Assembly (NCBI RefSeq): GCF_029637605.1
Contig: NZ_CP121261.1
Span: forward strand, 4,650,001-4,714,000
Source of the DNA: Achromobacter spanius
GTDB lineage: Bacteria; Pseudomonadota; Gammaproteobacteria; Burkholderiales; Burkholderiaceae_B
Reading direction: 5' to 3'
Length of the DNA stretch: 64,000 bases
Made by a program: the position numbers and the translations under genes. This document shows, piece by piece, positions 46,150-56,120 of the stretch (position 1 is the first letter of the stretch; each line of letters starts with the position of its first letter). Under the pieces are notes generated by a model. The model had not been told where the DNA came from, did no database searches, and saw only the letters and a program-made list of their open reading frames with translations.

Positions 46150-47973
46150 TCACATCGAAAACAGCAAAGGAATCATCACGACGCTGACGCATAAGGTCAC
46201 CAGCATCAGCGGCGTACCCACCTTCAAATAGTCGACAAACCGGAAGCCGCCGGCCACGCTGACCAGCGCGTTGGCGGGTGTGGAGACGGGAGACATGAAC
46301 GCCGCCGAACAGGCGATCGCCACCGCCATGACGTAGGGATGGGGTTCGGCGTGAATGGCTTCGGCCAAGCTGATCGCGACCGGTCCCATCAACACCGCCG
46401 TGGCGGTCCCAGAGATCACGGTGCCGAGCGCGATCGTTGCGCCGAACAGCAAGGCGATCTGGCCGTGCGCGCCCCAGGTCTGAGACAAGCGCAGCAGGTT
46501 CTCGGCGGCGAGGTCCACACCGCCGGTGTGGTCCAGCGCAATCGCGAATGGCAGCATGCCGATGATGAGGATGAGCGCGCGCCAGTTGATGGCCCGATAG
46601 GCAATGTCCAGTGTGATGCAGCCGAATAGCCCCATCAACAGACAGCCGATCAGGCCGGCGATTACGATAGGCACCCAGCCGGTGAGCATCAACGCAATCG
46701 TCAGCGCCATGACCAGCAGCGCAGCGGGCGCACGGCCAGGCACGGCCACCACCGCATCGGTCTCCACGGGCAGCGCAAGGCTCACGAGATCGTGCTCGAC
46801 AGACTGCAACGCGAAAATCCCCTTCCACGGCCCGACCACCAACGCCGTGTCGCCCGCGCGCAGGGCAAGCGCGTGCACGGGGGCCTGCGATTGTCCATGG
46901 CGCCACACGCCGACCACGAACAGTCCATGTCGGCGCAGCAGCGCTGACTTGCGGGCAGAGGCCCCCACCAGACGAGAGTCCGGCGGGATAATCACCTCGA
47001 CCATGCCCACGTCGCGCGACTGATCAGAGAAATAGTCGCCCGTCATGGGCAAGATGCGCAGCTCGTGGCGCTGGCAATATTCGCCGATCGGAAATGTCTC
47101 GTCGTCGATGTCCAGGAGCAAGACATCCTCGGCCTCCAGTAAGGCGTCATCGGTGGCTTCGAGCACGGCGCGGCCGAACCGGGCGCTACGTTCGATTGCG
47201 ACCACGCATGCCTGCGCGCCCAGCTCCTCGTGGCAGACCTCAAGCCGCATGCCTACCAAGTCGGAACGGGGATCAACGTGCAAGCGATAGGCGCGTTCGC
47301 GCAAGGCATACTTCTCGACCCAGCCCGCCAGGCTTGGGCGCCGCGAATGCGAGCTGCGCGGCGGCTCCGTGGGCAGAAAGCGTCTCGCCACCAATAGATA
47401 CGGGATGGCCGCGGCAAGCACCGCCAGGCCGATCGGCGTGAAGGCGAAGAAGCCGAAACCCGCGTGCCCGCTGTAGACCAGCGCGCTGTTGAGCACCAGA
47501 TTCGGGGTGGTTGCCACCAGCGTCATCATGCCGCTGATGGCCGCCGCAGCGCCCATCGGGAACAGCACCTGGCGGCTCGATCCCGCAGTCTGTTGCGCGA
47601 TCCGCAGGACGATGGGGATGAAGATGGCGACCACTGCCGTCGAACTCATCACCGATCCCATCGTCGCCACGGCAACCATGATAAGTACGATGAGCCGCTG
47701 CTCGCGTGTTCCTCCCTTGTGCAGCAGCCAATCGCCCACCGCCTGGGCTGCGCCGGTGCGCACCAGCCCCTCACCGATCACGAACAGGCAGGCGATCAGG
47801 ATCAGGTTGGGGTTGGCGAAGCCTGCGATCGCCTCTCGATAGGTGATCGTTCCGCTCAAGGGCAGCACCACGATCACCATCAACGCGACCGCATCCGCAC
47901 GGGGCCGGCCGACCAGGAAGAGCACGATCGCCACGCCGAGCAGCGCAAGAACGAGAGCGAGATCGGGCGTCAT
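46150..47973 (-). CDS. SLC13/DASS family permease with two TrkA-C-like domains
   Basis: 607-residue membrane protein of the divalent anion:Na+ symporter type. The first transport half has IAGFANPNLILIACLFVIGE and MSSTAVVAIFIPIVLRIAQQ; a large cytosolic insert (residues about 215-430) carries two RCK-C/TrkA-C-like repeats (RLHVDPRSDLVGMRLEVCHE; MVEVIIPPDSRLVGASARKS). The second half includes VISGTATAVLMGPVAISLAE and SPVSTPANALVSVAGG. This SxTxxAxxxxPIxxxxA pattern marks the ligand and sodium sites. Substrate uncertain (dicarboxylate, sulfate or similar). Starts 17 bp after the arcD-type gene, so likely the end of the long operon. Confidence 0.85.
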   Translation of the reverse strand: MTPDLALVLALLGVAIVLFLVGRPRADAVALMVIVVLPLSGTITYREAIAGFANPNLILIACLFVIGEGLVRTGAAQAVGDWLLHKGGTREQRLIVLIMVAVATMGSVMSSTAVVAIFIPIVLRIAQQTAGSSRQVLFPMGAAAAISGMMTLVATTPNLVLNSALVYSGHAGFGFFAFTPIGLAVLAAAIPYLLVARRFLPTEPPRSSHSRRPSLAGWVEKYALRERAYRLHVDPRSDLVGMRLEVCHEELGAQACVVAIERSARFGRAVLEATDDALLEAEDVLLLDIDDETFPIGEYCQRHELRILPMTGDYFSDQSRDVGMVEVIIPPDSRLVGASARKSALLRRHGLFVVGVWRHGQSQAPVHALALRAGDTALVVGPWKGIFALQSVEHDLVSLALPVETDAVVAVPGRAPAALLVMALTIALMLTGWVPIVIAGLIGCLLMGLFGCITLDIAYRAINWRALILIIGMLPFAIALDHTGGVDLAAENLLRLSQTWGAHGQIALLFGATIALGTVISGTATAVLMGPVAISLAEAIHAEPHPYVMAVAIACSAAFMSPVSTPANALVSVAGGFRFVDYLKVGTPLMLVTLCVSVVMIPLLFSM

Positions 47974-47990
47974 GATGAAGGTCCCCGGGC

Positions 47991-49418
47991 TCAAGGCGCG
48001 ATGGCGCCGGCAGTGAGCGTCCAGACGCCGTAGACGCAGCCGGCCAGCACCGCCGCAAACACCGGCCATTCGCGGGCGGAGAACACCGCACCGGCCTGCT
48101 CTTGCCGCACGCGCAAGAACAGCAGCGTGCCAGGCGCATACACCAGCGTCGATAAGGCGAAGTATTGCAGCCCACCCGCATACATCATGCCGACGGCGTA
48201 GACGCAGGCAATGCTGCCCAGAGCGACCTCATAGCCGCTACGCCGGCTCCAGCGCGGGCGGGTCTGCCTGTCGCGCCAGGCGGTCAGCAGCCCAAAGCCG
48301 GCCACGAACAGGTATGGCATCAGGCTCATCGAACTGGCCATGTGTTTGATGAGCACGAAGGTGTCGTCGGTGAACAAGGTCACGATGAGGAACACCTGCA
48401 CGAATCCATTGCTCAACCAGAGTGCCGCTGCCGGCACGCCATGGCGGTTCTGACGGCCCAGGATGGCCGGCATCGTGTCCGCCTTGGCGGCCGCGTGCAA
48501 CACCTCGGCGGCCAGCAGGACCCACGACAGGTAAGCCCCCCCCACCGAGATCATGAGGCCGACGCTTACCATCACACTGCCCCATGGCCCCACCACTTCA
48601 CGCAGCACGCCCGCCATCGATGGATTGCGCAGCGCCGCCAGTTCGGCGCGCGGCAAAATGCCATAGGACAGCAGCGTCACCGCCACCAGCAAGGTCAGTA
48701 CCAACAGAAAGCCGATGATGGTAGCGGCGGCCACGTCTTCGCGCCGCCGCGCGTAGCGCGAATAGACACTGGCCCCTTCCACGCCCAGAAAGACGAACAC
48801 CGTCACCAGCATCGTGCCCCGCACCTGTTCGAGCAAGCTGCCGCTTACCGACGCGCCTTCTTGGATGTTGGCGAGCAGCACGTCGGTATCCAGCGCGACC
48901 ACCACACACACGATGAAGATCAGGATCGGCACGATCTTGGCGATGGTGACCGCCAGGTTCATGCCGGCCGCCTGGCGGATGCCGCGCAGGATGGCGAAGT
49001 GCACGCTCCAGAGCAATAGCGACGACACGAGTACCGCGGCGACGGTGTCGCCGTCGCCAAACCCTGGCACCACCGCGCCTAGTGTGGCCTTGAAGACGAC
49101 GAAGTAGCTGACATTGCCCAGGCACGCCGCCGTCCAATAGCCCAGCGCCGCCAGGAAGCCGATGTAGCGGCCAAAGCCGGCCTTGGCGTAGGCGAAGATG
49201 CCGGCGTCAAGATCGGGGCGCCGGCGTGCCAGGTACTGGAACACCAGCGCGAGCGTCAGCATGCCAGTGCCGGAGATGGCCCAGGCGAGCAGCCCTCCCA
49301 CCGGCCCCGTATACCGCGCGAACAGGGCCGGCAGCGAAAAGATGCCGGCGCCGACCATGGAGCCGACCACCATGGCGACCAGCGCCAGCCGTGAGAGTTT
49401 TGCCGTCTCGATGCTCAT
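47991..49418 (-). CDS. arcD: Arginine/ornithine antiporter, APC superfamily (ArcD-type), copy 1
   Basis: 475-residue transporter with 12-13 helices. The N-terminus LALVAMVVGSMVGAGIFSLP is the APC GAGIF motif in helix 1. RPDLDAGIFAYAKAGFGRYI and NVSYFVVFKATLGAVVPGFG agree with basic amino-acid exchangers of the ArcD/YdgI type. In the arginine deiminase pathway it swaps external arginine for ornithine. Downstream of arcA (36 bp) and related to the second copy on the other side of arcA. Confidence 0.88.
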   Translation of the reverse strand: MSIETAKLSRLALVAMVVGSMVGAGIFSLPALFARYTGPVGGLLAWAISGTGMLTLALVFQYLARRRPDLDAGIFAYAKAGFGRYIGFLAALGYWTAACLGNVSYFVVFKATLGAVVPGFGDGDTVAAVLVSSLLLWSVHFAILRGIRQAAGMNLAVTIAKIVPILIFIVCVVVALDTDVLLANIQEGASVSGSLLEQVRGTMLVTVFVFLGVEGASVYSRYARRREDVAAATIIGFLLVLTLLVAVTLLSYGILPRAELAALRNPSMAGVLREVVGPWGSVMVSVGLMISVGGAYLSWVLLAAEVLHAAAKADTMPAILGRQNRHGVPAAALWLSNGFVQVFLIVTLFTDDTFVLIKHMASSMSLMPYLFVAGFGLLTAWRDRQTRPRWSRRSGYEVALGSIACVYAVGMMYAGGLQYFALSTLVYAPGTLLFLRVRQEQAGAVFSAREWPVFAAVLAGCVYGVWTLTAGAIAP

Positions 49419-49454
49419 CCCATGCTCCCGTGCGGCGTCAGTTGACCTGGTGCG

Positions 49455-50696
49455 TCAGACCGGGTCGCGGATGATCGGGCACGTCATGCAATGCCCGCCG
49501 CCCCGGCCGCGTCCAAGCTCGGCGCCCACGATGGACACAACTTCGATGCCGGCTTTGCGCAGCAGCGTGTTGGTGTAGACGTTGCGGTCATAGGCCATCA
49601 CGACGCCGGGCGACAGGCAAACGAGGTTGGCCCCGCTGTCCCACTGCGTGCGTTCGCGCACGTAGGCATTGCCGCCCGTCTGCACCACCCGCATCTTCTT
49701 CACGCCGAGCGCCTCGCCAATCACCTCCACCAGCGAGCCCTTGTCCTTGTGCAGTTCAAGCGTGCCGGGCTTGCCGCCTGGCCGATAGGAGAAGGCCTGA
49801 ATCTTGTCGACGATGTCGGGATACATCAGCAGGCAATCCCGATCGGCGAAGGTCAGTACCGTGTCCAGGTGCATCGCGGCCCGCAGCTTGGGCATGGCCG
49901 CGACGATGACCCGGTCGGCGGCGTCCTGTTCAAACAGCGCGGCGGCGAGCTGGCTGATCGCCTGGCGCGAGGTCCGCTCGCTCATGCCGATCAGCACGGT
50001 GCGGTTGCCGATCGGCATCACGTCGCCTCCCTCAAGCGTGGACAGACCATGGTCGTGCACCGGGTCACCCCACCAGACGTTGACGCGGCCGGCAAAGTCG
50101 GGATGGAAGCGATAGATGGCGGTCGTGAGGATGGTTTCCTCATGACGCGCAGGCCAATACAGCGGGTTGAGCGTGACCCCGCCATAGATCCAGCATGTGG
50201 TGTCACGCGTGTAGAGCGTGTTGGGCAATGGCGGCAGTAGGTATTCGGTGACGCCGGCCGCCTCTTTGATGAGCGCCAGTTGTTCACCGCCAATGTCTTC
50301 GGGAAACTCTTCGGTGGAAAGCCCCCCGATCAGCGTCTCGGCCAGCTTGCGCGGCGGCAGGGATTCCAGATAGCCGCGTATCTCATCCAGCAAGCCCAAG
50401 CCAAGCTGATTGGCCACAATCTGGTTGTCGAGAATCCAGGTGCGCGCTTCGGGCAACGCCACTGTCTCGGCAAGTAGATTGTGCATCTCCACGACATCGA
50501 CGCCACGGTCGCGCATCTTGTTCATGAAATCAAAGTGATCGCGCTTGGCGTTATCGACCCACAGCACGTCGTCGAACAGCAGCGCGTCGCAGTTTGATGG
50601 CGTCAACCGCTCATGCGCGCGGCCTGGTGCGCAAACCATGACTTTACGCAGCACGCCGACTTCAGAATACACGCCAAATTGTTGATTTTCCGACAT
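49455..50696 (-). CDS. arcA: Arginine deiminase
   Basis: 413-residue cytosolic enzyme that converts arginine to citrulline and ammonia. Sequence hallmarks: [80 protein letters not shown] and the C-terminal [16 protein letters not shown] in which Cys403 is the nucleophile. The ammonia raises cytosolic pH, and the pathway yields ATP when carbamate kinase is present. Here neither arcB nor arcC is adjacent. arcA is flanked on both sides by ArcD-type antiporter genes. Confidence 0.97.
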   Translation of the reverse strand: MSENQQFGVYSEVGVLRKVMVCAPGRAHERLTPSNCDALLFDDVLWVDNAKRDHFDFMNKMRDRGVDVVEMHNLLAETVALPEARTWILDNQIVANQLGLGLLDEIRGYLESLPPRKLAETLIGGLSTEEFPEDIGGEQLALIKEAAGVTEYLLPPLPNTLYTRDTTCWIYGGVTLNPLYWPARHEETILTTAIYRFHPDFAGRVNVWWGDPVHDHGLSTLEGGDVMPIGNRTVLIGMSERTSRQAISQLAAALFEQDAADRVIVAAMPKLRAAMHLDTVLTFADRDCLLMYPDIVDKIQAFSYRPGGKPGTLELHKDKGSLVEVIGEALGVKKMRVVQTGGNAYVRERTQWDSGANLVCLSPGVVMAYDRNVYTNTLLRKAGIEVVSIVGAELGRGRGGGHCMTCPIIRDPV

Positions 50697-50714
50697 GACC
50701 TTCTCCCATAACGG

Positions 50715-52136
50715 TTAAATAACGATCCAGCCGCGGACCAGGCCATCGATGGCCGCTCCACAACCGACCGCAGCGATCACGAAGACCACCAGTTCCACCT
50801 GCGTGAAGAGTCGTTGCCCCTGCTCCCGGCGGGCCCAGTAATAGAGGATGGTGCCGGGCGCATACAGCAAGGCGGCCAGCAGCACGTACTTCAGGCCGCC
50901 CGCGTAAATCATGAATGCGCTGTAGAACGCAGCAATGCCTGCCAGCACCAGATCGCGCGTGCGGGCACTGTCGCCCTCGTAGGTCTCGCCTCGACGCGCG
51001 AGCATGAAGCCGAACGCCGCCACCAGCAGATAGGGAATCAGCGACATCGCGCTGGTAAGGTTGAGCATCAGCGAGAAGGCGTCGGTGGACCAATAGGTGC
51101 TGATCACGAACAACTGGATGATGATGTTGGTCAGCCACAGCGCGGTTGCCGGAACGCCGTTCTTGTTTTCGCGAGCGAAGATCCGCGGCATGTCTTTGTT
51201 CTTTGACGCGGCGAACAACACCTCGGCGCAGATCAATGACCACGCCAGGTACGCGCCCAGCACCGAAATCAGCAGGCCCACACTCACGAACACAGCGCCC
51301 CATGGGCCAACCACGGAGGCAAGCACGCCGGCCATCGACGGCTGACGCAGGCCGGCGATTTCGGCCTGTGGCAGCGCGGCGTATGGCAGCAAGGTCACCA
51401 GCACCATCAGGCTCAGGGCGGTGACGAAGCCGATCAGCGTTGCCACGCCTACGTGCGAACGCTTTGTCGCGAAGCGCGAATACACGCTGGCGCCCTCAAT
51501 GCCGAGAAACACGAACACGGTCACCAGCATGGTGCGCCGCACTTGTTCAAACAAGGTGGGGCCGCTGCTGTCACCCCAGAGGTTGGCGCGAAACAGGTCC
51601 AGTTTGAAAGCGATGGCAAGCATCACGATGAAGACCAGGATGGGAATGATCTTGGCTACCGTGACGACCGCGTTGATGATGGCGGCCTGCTGCACGCCGC
51701 GCAGGATCACGAAATGGAACGTCCAGATCCCTGCTGATGCCGCCAGGATCGCGATCACCGTGTTGCCGTCACCAAACACCGGAAAGAACGCACCGAGCGT
51801 GGATTTGATCAGCACCCAGTACGACACGTTGCCTATGCAACTGCCGATCCAATAACCGAAGGCGGAGAGGAACCCAAGGTAGTCGCCGAACCCCGCCTTG
51901 GCATACGCAAACACGCCGGCGTCCAGATCTGGCTTGCGCTCTGCCAGGGTCTGGAACACGCGGGCAAGCGTAAACATCCCAGCCCCCGCGATCAGCCACG
52001 CGATGACCGCGCCGATGATGCCCGTGGCGCCGCCAAAGGTGCGCGGCAGGGAAAAAATGCCCGCGCCGATCATCGACCCCACGACCATGCCGGTCAGGGC
52101 AAGCAAACCAAGCTTCTTTTCAGCACTGCTGTTCAT
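50715..52136 (-). CDS. arcD: Arginine/ornithine antiporter, APC superfamily (ArcD-type), copy 2
   Basis: 473 residues, clearly paralogous to copy 1 (LGLLALTGMVVGSMIGAGIF at helix 1; KPDLDAGVFAYAKAGFGDYL; NVSYWVLIKSTLGAFFPVFG; VFVFLGIEGASVYSRFATKR). It overlaps the AI-2E-type gene upstream by 4 bp and lies 18 bp before arcA. Two ArcD-type carriers around one arcA suggests separate exchange duties, for example arginine/ornithine and arginine/citrulline. Confidence 0.88.
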   Translation of the reverse strand: MNSSAEKKLGLLALTGMVVGSMIGAGIFSLPRTFGGATGIIGAVIAWLIAGAGMFTLARVFQTLAERKPDLDAGVFAYAKAGFGDYLGFLSAFGYWIGSCIGNVSYWVLIKSTLGAFFPVFGDGNTVIAILAASAGIWTFHFVILRGVQQAAIINAVVTVAKIIPILVFIVMLAIAFKLDLFRANLWGDSSGPTLFEQVRRTMLVTVFVFLGIEGASVYSRFATKRSHVGVATLIGFVTALSLMVLVTLLPYAALPQAEIAGLRQPSMAGVLASVVGPWGAVFVSVGLLISVLGAYLAWSLICAEVLFAASKNKDMPRIFARENKNGVPATALWLTNIIIQLFVISTYWSTDAFSLMLNLTSAMSLIPYLLVAAFGFMLARRGETYEGDSARTRDLVLAGIAAFYSAFMIYAGGLKYVLLAALLYAPGTILYYWARREQGQRLFTQVELVVFVIAAVGCGAAIDGLVRGWIVI

Positions 52137-53224
52137 GGTTCATCTCCGGTAGGCCGCAAGGCCGTTCGTGGGTGGGATGCAAGCGGCCGGATCCCTTGTC
52201 GGTCGGTGACGGGCGAGCCCGTTGACCGGCTTGCGGTCCAGCATGAGGTGGCTGCAATAAGCATGGGCACGCCGATGAACGTGCCCGGGATGCCCCAGAC
52301 CAGCCCCCAGAAGAACACCGCCAGCATCACCAACAGCGGCGAAAGCGAGAAAGCGTTGCCGGCCAGGCGGGGCTCGAGATAGCAGCCGTAGCCGATCTGG
52401 ATCACATTCAGAATCAGGAATACCGCCAGCGCGCCTTGCAGCGATTCAAACTGCACAAACGCGAAGAACGACGGAAAGAGCGTCGCCAGCAGGGGGCCGA
52501 GGAAAGGGATGTAGTTCAACAGGAACGCCAGCCCGCCCCATGCCGTGGCCAACTCCAGCCCCGCGTAGATCGCGAACAGCCAGACCGTCACGCCGGTGAG
52601 CACGCTGGCGATCGTTCGGATCAGCATGTAGCGGCGCAGCTTGCGCGCGATGCTGCCCGCCACGGCGATCCAGTGGTCGGCACGCGGCAGCAACTGGCGC
52701 AGGCGTGCCGGCGCGTCGTGCAGTTCGTACACGCCAAGCGTGATGAACAGGAACGACAGAAAAACCAGCCCCGCCATGCTGTTGAGCCGCGACAGCACTT
52801 CCTGGATTGCGCGAAGCAGCAGCGAGGCGTTGAAGTTGTCCAGGAACAGCGTCACCATGATTGCCAGCCGCGGATGCATGTCGGCCGTTTCCATGCTGAA
52901 CAGCCGTTGAAGCCGCGCCGCGTTGGAGATGATCCACTGGGCCACCAGGGTGAATCCCCACGCCGCCAGCGACAGAAACAGCAGTGCCGCGGCCAGCGTC
53001 AACACAAGCGTCAGGGTCGCGGCAAGCACCGCGCCCATCCGGGGCCGCAGCACAGCTTGCAAAGGCGCCACCAGCGCCAGGATGAAGATGGCGAACGCCA
53101 GTGGCACGAACACCGGGCTGGCCAGGTACAAAAGGCCTAGCGTGAGGAGCGCGGCGCTCCAGCGCGCCGCCGCGCTGGAAAGCGGCGGGGCAGTGAAACG
53201 CGCACGGGCTGCTGGTCTCGTCAT
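52133..53224 (-). CDS. AI-2E transporter/PerM family membrane protein
   Basis: 363 residues with about 7-8 helices. The family blocks are GVYELHDAPARLRQLLPR, then GSIARKLRRYMLIRTIASVL, GLAFLLNYIPFLGPLLATLF and VFFWGLVWGIPGTFIGVPML. AI-2E/PerM proteins are predicted exporters or channels, and some act in acid or sodium tolerance. The C-terminus (CWTASRSTGSPVTDRQGIRP) after the last helix does not look like the usual tail and may be a local frameshift product. Start overlaps the hydrolase stop and stop overlaps arcD copy 2 start (4 bp each). Confidence 0.85.
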   Translation of the reverse strand: MTRPAARARFTAPPLSSAAARWSAALLTLGLLYLASPVFVPLAFAIFILALVAPLQAVLRPRMGAVLAATLTLVLTLAAALLFLSLAAWGFTLVAQWIISNAARLQRLFSMETADMHPRLAIMVTLFLDNFNASLLLRAIQEVLSRLNSMAGLVFLSFLFITLGVYELHDAPARLRQLLPRADHWIAVAGSIARKLRRYMLIRTIASVLTGVTVWLFAIYAGLELATAWGGLAFLLNYIPFLGPLLATLFPSFFAFVQFESLQGALAVFLILNVIQIGYGCYLEPRLAGNAFSLSPLLVMLAVFFWGLVWGIPGTFIGVPMLIAATSCWTASRSTGSPVTDRQGIRPLASHPRTALRPTGDEP

Positions 53225-54684
53225 CTGGGAATCACCTCGTCCACACGGTGGATCAGATACGCATAAAACGGGTTCGACGTCAGCCGCGCCAGGGAGTCCA
53301 TGCCTCCGATCAGGGCGCCTACCTCGCCCCGAATCGACAGTGCGCCTAGGCTGATTCCATACTCTTCGATGTTGTCGGGGTGCTGCCCGTAGAGGGTGTC
53401 GTTGGTGGGAAACGGCAACGCCACGTGCGACAGTGAATAGATCTCTTGCGGATAGCGCATGCCGATCGGAAGCTCGGTCACGCGGGTCTCGCAGCGTTCG
53501 CTGATGCGCTCGACCATCTCGCTGGATTCGGTAGAGGCGTTGGTCACGATGGTGAGGCGATAGTTGCAAGGCTCGCCGGGCAGGCTCCGTGCCAGTGACC
53601 AGTCCACCCCGCGGCGGAACAAGGGGCCAAGCTTGGTGGCGCGGTTCAGGTCGAACAGCACCAGGTCGCTGCCGTTGGGTGGCAGACGGGCATACAGCGC
53701 ATTGACGAGCGCGCGCGTGCTGACCGTGAAATCCAGGACCGAATGGAAGGTCAGTATCGGCGGCAAGGCTGTCAGCGTGCCCTGCCGCTGGCGCAGGGCG
53801 ATGGTGTCCTGCAATACGTTCGTCAGTTCATACGACTGCCGCGCCGCGTTCACCGGGAAAGAGTTGTACTTGAACGGGTTGAATTCGGGCACGATGTTCA
53901 GCCACGCCGCCTTGGAGAAAGCAGGCAGGATCGCCGGCAGCCCCGCGAGACCGGCGAAGCGGGCGAACTGCGTGATGCCGATCATCGGCGAGATCAGGAT
54001 CAGCCGGTCGGGACGCGCCAGCGACGGGTCGTCGATCGCTTCCATGGCGCTCATCAGCGCAAGCGCCCCGCCGTTCGAAAAGCCGACGATATGCAGGGGC
54101 AACGGCGCCGGCACCAGCCGCCGCCCTTCGCGCACGGCCAGGCGCGTGGCGGCCAGCCAATCTTCCCAGCCCGCGTCGGTTAACGCGGCAGGCACGGTTC
54201 CATGACCCGGCAAGCGGATTGCCACCACCGCATAACCTGCCTGGCGATAGTGCACCGCCAGGTGGCGCAGGCTGTAAGGCGAGTCGGTCAGCCCGTGCAG
54301 CAGCACCGCCACGCCGGCGGGCGTGCCCTCGGGCATCAGCACGTACGAGCGGTTCCAGTCATGGGCGAAATTCGCGGGATGCACGGCGGCGCCGCTGAAG
54401 TAACGGTTGCTCTCGACGCGATCCTGCCGCTCCAGCTGCTCGCTCACGTGTTCGCGGACCTGCTCGAATATCTTCTGCTCGCGAGCCAGATAATCTTGCC
54501 AGGTGCTGTGTGCGAGCGTTTCGCGGTCGAGCTCGTCGGGCACGTAGGTGTGCCACACGGCCAGGGGCGGGCTCTGCTGGATGTCGTACAGCCGCAGGCC
54601 GATCACGGTCACGACGCACACAAGCAGGACCAGCGCCAGGATGCGCAGCGCGCGGCGCAGACGCGGCCAACGGCGCCCGCTCAT
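53221..54684 (-). CDS. Membrane-anchored alpha/beta hydrolase
   Basis: 487 residues. One N-terminal helix (ALRILALVLLVCVVTVIGLR) anchors a periplasmic domain. The alpha/beta hydrolase core begins at GVAVLLHGLTDSPYSLRHLA (oxyanion loop) and has the nucleophile elbow VGFSNGGALALMSAM (Ser near 200). Asp and His members are plausible in FHSVLDFTVS and in the SHVALPF segment but I did not assign them firmly. A lipase, esterase or serine aminopeptidase-like function is possible. It overlaps its two neighbours by 4 bp, linking it to the RND efflux genes. Confidence 0.8.
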   Translation of the reverse strand: MSGRRWPRLRRALRILALVLLVCVVTVIGLRLYDIQQSPPLAVWHTYVPDELDRETLAHSTWQDYLAREQKIFEQVREHVSEQLERQDRVESNRYFSGAAVHPANFAHDWNRSYVLMPEGTPAGVAVLLHGLTDSPYSLRHLAVHYRQAGYAVVAIRLPGHGTVPAALTDAGWEDWLAATRLAVREGRRLVPAPLPLHIVGFSNGGALALMSAMEAIDDPSLARPDRLILISPMIGITQFARFAGLAGLPAILPAFSKAAWLNIVPEFNPFKYNSFPVNAARQSYELTNVLQDTIALRQRQGTLTALPPILTFHSVLDFTVSTRALVNALYARLPPNGSDLVLFDLNRATKLGPLFRRGVDWSLARSLPGEPCNYRLTIVTNASTESSEMVERISERCETRVTELPIGMRYPQEIYSLSHVALPFPTNDTLYGQHPDNIEEYGISLGALSIRGEVGALIGGMDSLARLTSNPFYAYLIHRVDEVIPR

Positions 54685-56120
54685 TGTCCGCTCCGCGCGG
54701 CTTGCGTTACGACGGGGTCGTCGAGCCCCCCGCCCAGCGCCACGTACAACGACACCCCATTCTGCAGGGCGGCCGCGCGCAACATCAACAATTGCAGTTC
54801 GGCGCTGAACAGATTGCGCAGCGCATCCATCACCTCCAGATAAATCGAGATTCCGTTTTCGTAGCGCAATTCAGCGGTCTCAGCCAGCCGGGTCTGGGCC
54901 TGGATCGCCGCTTCCTGCACGGCCAGTTGCTCGCGTAACTGCTGGCGCCTGACCAGCCCGGTTGCGACTTCGCTGAAGGCAGTCTGTACCGTCTTCTCGT
55001 ACAGTGCGACGCGCTCCTCGCGCTGCGCGAGCGATAGATCGACCGCCGCGCGGCGCTGGCCGAAGTCGAACAGCGGCAAGGCAGCGCCGGCACCGAAGGT
55101 CCACACCTTGTTGGGCCCTTCGAAAAGTCCCGAAAGCTCGCCTGAGGCATAGCCGAACGAGGCGGTCAGGGCGATGCGGGGAAACAGCGCTGCCCGCGCG
55201 ACGCCGATATTGGCGTCGGCGGCGGCCAGCGCGGCTTCTGCCTGGCGCACATCGGGCCGCAGCAAGAGCACATCGGATGGCAGACCCGGGCTCAGCGCCT
55301 CGAACTGACCGGCGTTGGCAATGGGATTGGCCGGCGTTGCGGTCAGGTCGGGCCGCGAGCCCACCAGCACCCAGAGCCGATTCCAGCTCTCGGCCGTGGT
55401 GCGGCGCAGTTCGGCCAACTGCCCCTCGGCTTGGGTCAGCAGAATGGCCGCCTGATCGAAATCGACGGAAGACGTCACCCCCGCGTCGAGCCGGTCGCGC
55501 GCCACCGACAGGGCATAGCGTCTTACCAGCACCGTGCGCAGCGCAAGCGCAATCCCTTCTTCGCCGGCGCGGGCGTCGTAATAGCTTGCCGCCACGTTCG
55601 CGATCAAGCTCAGGCGGAAGGCCCGCTGGCCTTCCACCGTGGCGAAGTAGTGCTGCAATGCGGCCGCGCTAAGGTTGCGCATTCTGCCCCAGAGGTCGAG
55701 CTCGAACGCGCTTACGCCGACCTGCGCGCCGAACTGGCTGAATTCGATGGTGCGCGTACTGCCTGCCAGCGCGGGATCCAGGCTCGAGAGCGGCGCCTGG
55801 TTGCGGCTGGCACTGAGCCCGGCATCAATGTGCGGTACCTGGTTGGCGCGCTCGATCCGATAAAAGGCGCGCGCCTGTTCGATACGCGCCGCCGCGGCCG
55901 CCAGATCACGGTTGTGGATCAGTGCCTCGCCGATCAGCATGCGCAACTGCATATCGCCGAAGAATTGCTGCCAGGCCACGTCTTGCGCGCTCGTGCCGAC
56001 CGCGGTGTCGTCGTCCGAGAACCGGTCGGGCAGCGCAACGACGGGGGCCGGCTCACGCGGCGCGAAGTTGCAGGCGCTTAACAACAGGGCCATCGCCAGC
56101 AGCAGTGTCAGGCGCGTCAT
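54681..56120 (-). CDS. RND efflux outer membrane channel lipoprotein, NodT/OprM family
   Basis: 479 residues, lipobox LLLSACNF at about residue 17. The sequence is the two-fold TolC-type OEP: LIGEALIHNRDLAAAAARIE (with the D-x3-A pattern) and later LLLRPDVRQAEAALAAADAN, FPRIALTASFGYASGELSGL, FDFGQRRAAVDLSLAQREER. It forms the trimeric exit duct of the tripartite pump made by the two genes upstream. ATGA overlaps at both ends. Confidence 0.94.
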   Translation of the reverse strand: MTRLTLLLAMALLLSACNFAPREPAPVVALPDRFSDDDTAVGTSAQDVAWQQFFGDMQLRMLIGEALIHNRDLAAAAARIEQARAFYRIERANQVPHIDAGLSASRNQAPLSSLDPALAGSTRTIEFSQFGAQVGVSAFELDLWGRMRNLSAAALQHYFATVEGQRAFRLSLIANVAASYYDARAGEEGIALALRTVLVRRYALSVARDRLDAGVTSSVDFDQAAILLTQAEGQLAELRRTTAESWNRLWVLVGSRPDLTATPANPIANAGQFEALSPGLPSDVLLLRPDVRQAEAALAAADANIGVARAALFPRIALTASFGYASGELSGLFEGPNKVWTFGAGAALPLFDFGQRRAAVDLSLAQREERVALYEKTVQTAFSEVATGLVRRQQLREQLAVQEAAIQAQTRLAETAELRYENGISIYLEVMDALRNLFSAELQLLMLRAAALQNGVSLYVALGGGLDDPVVTQAARSGQ

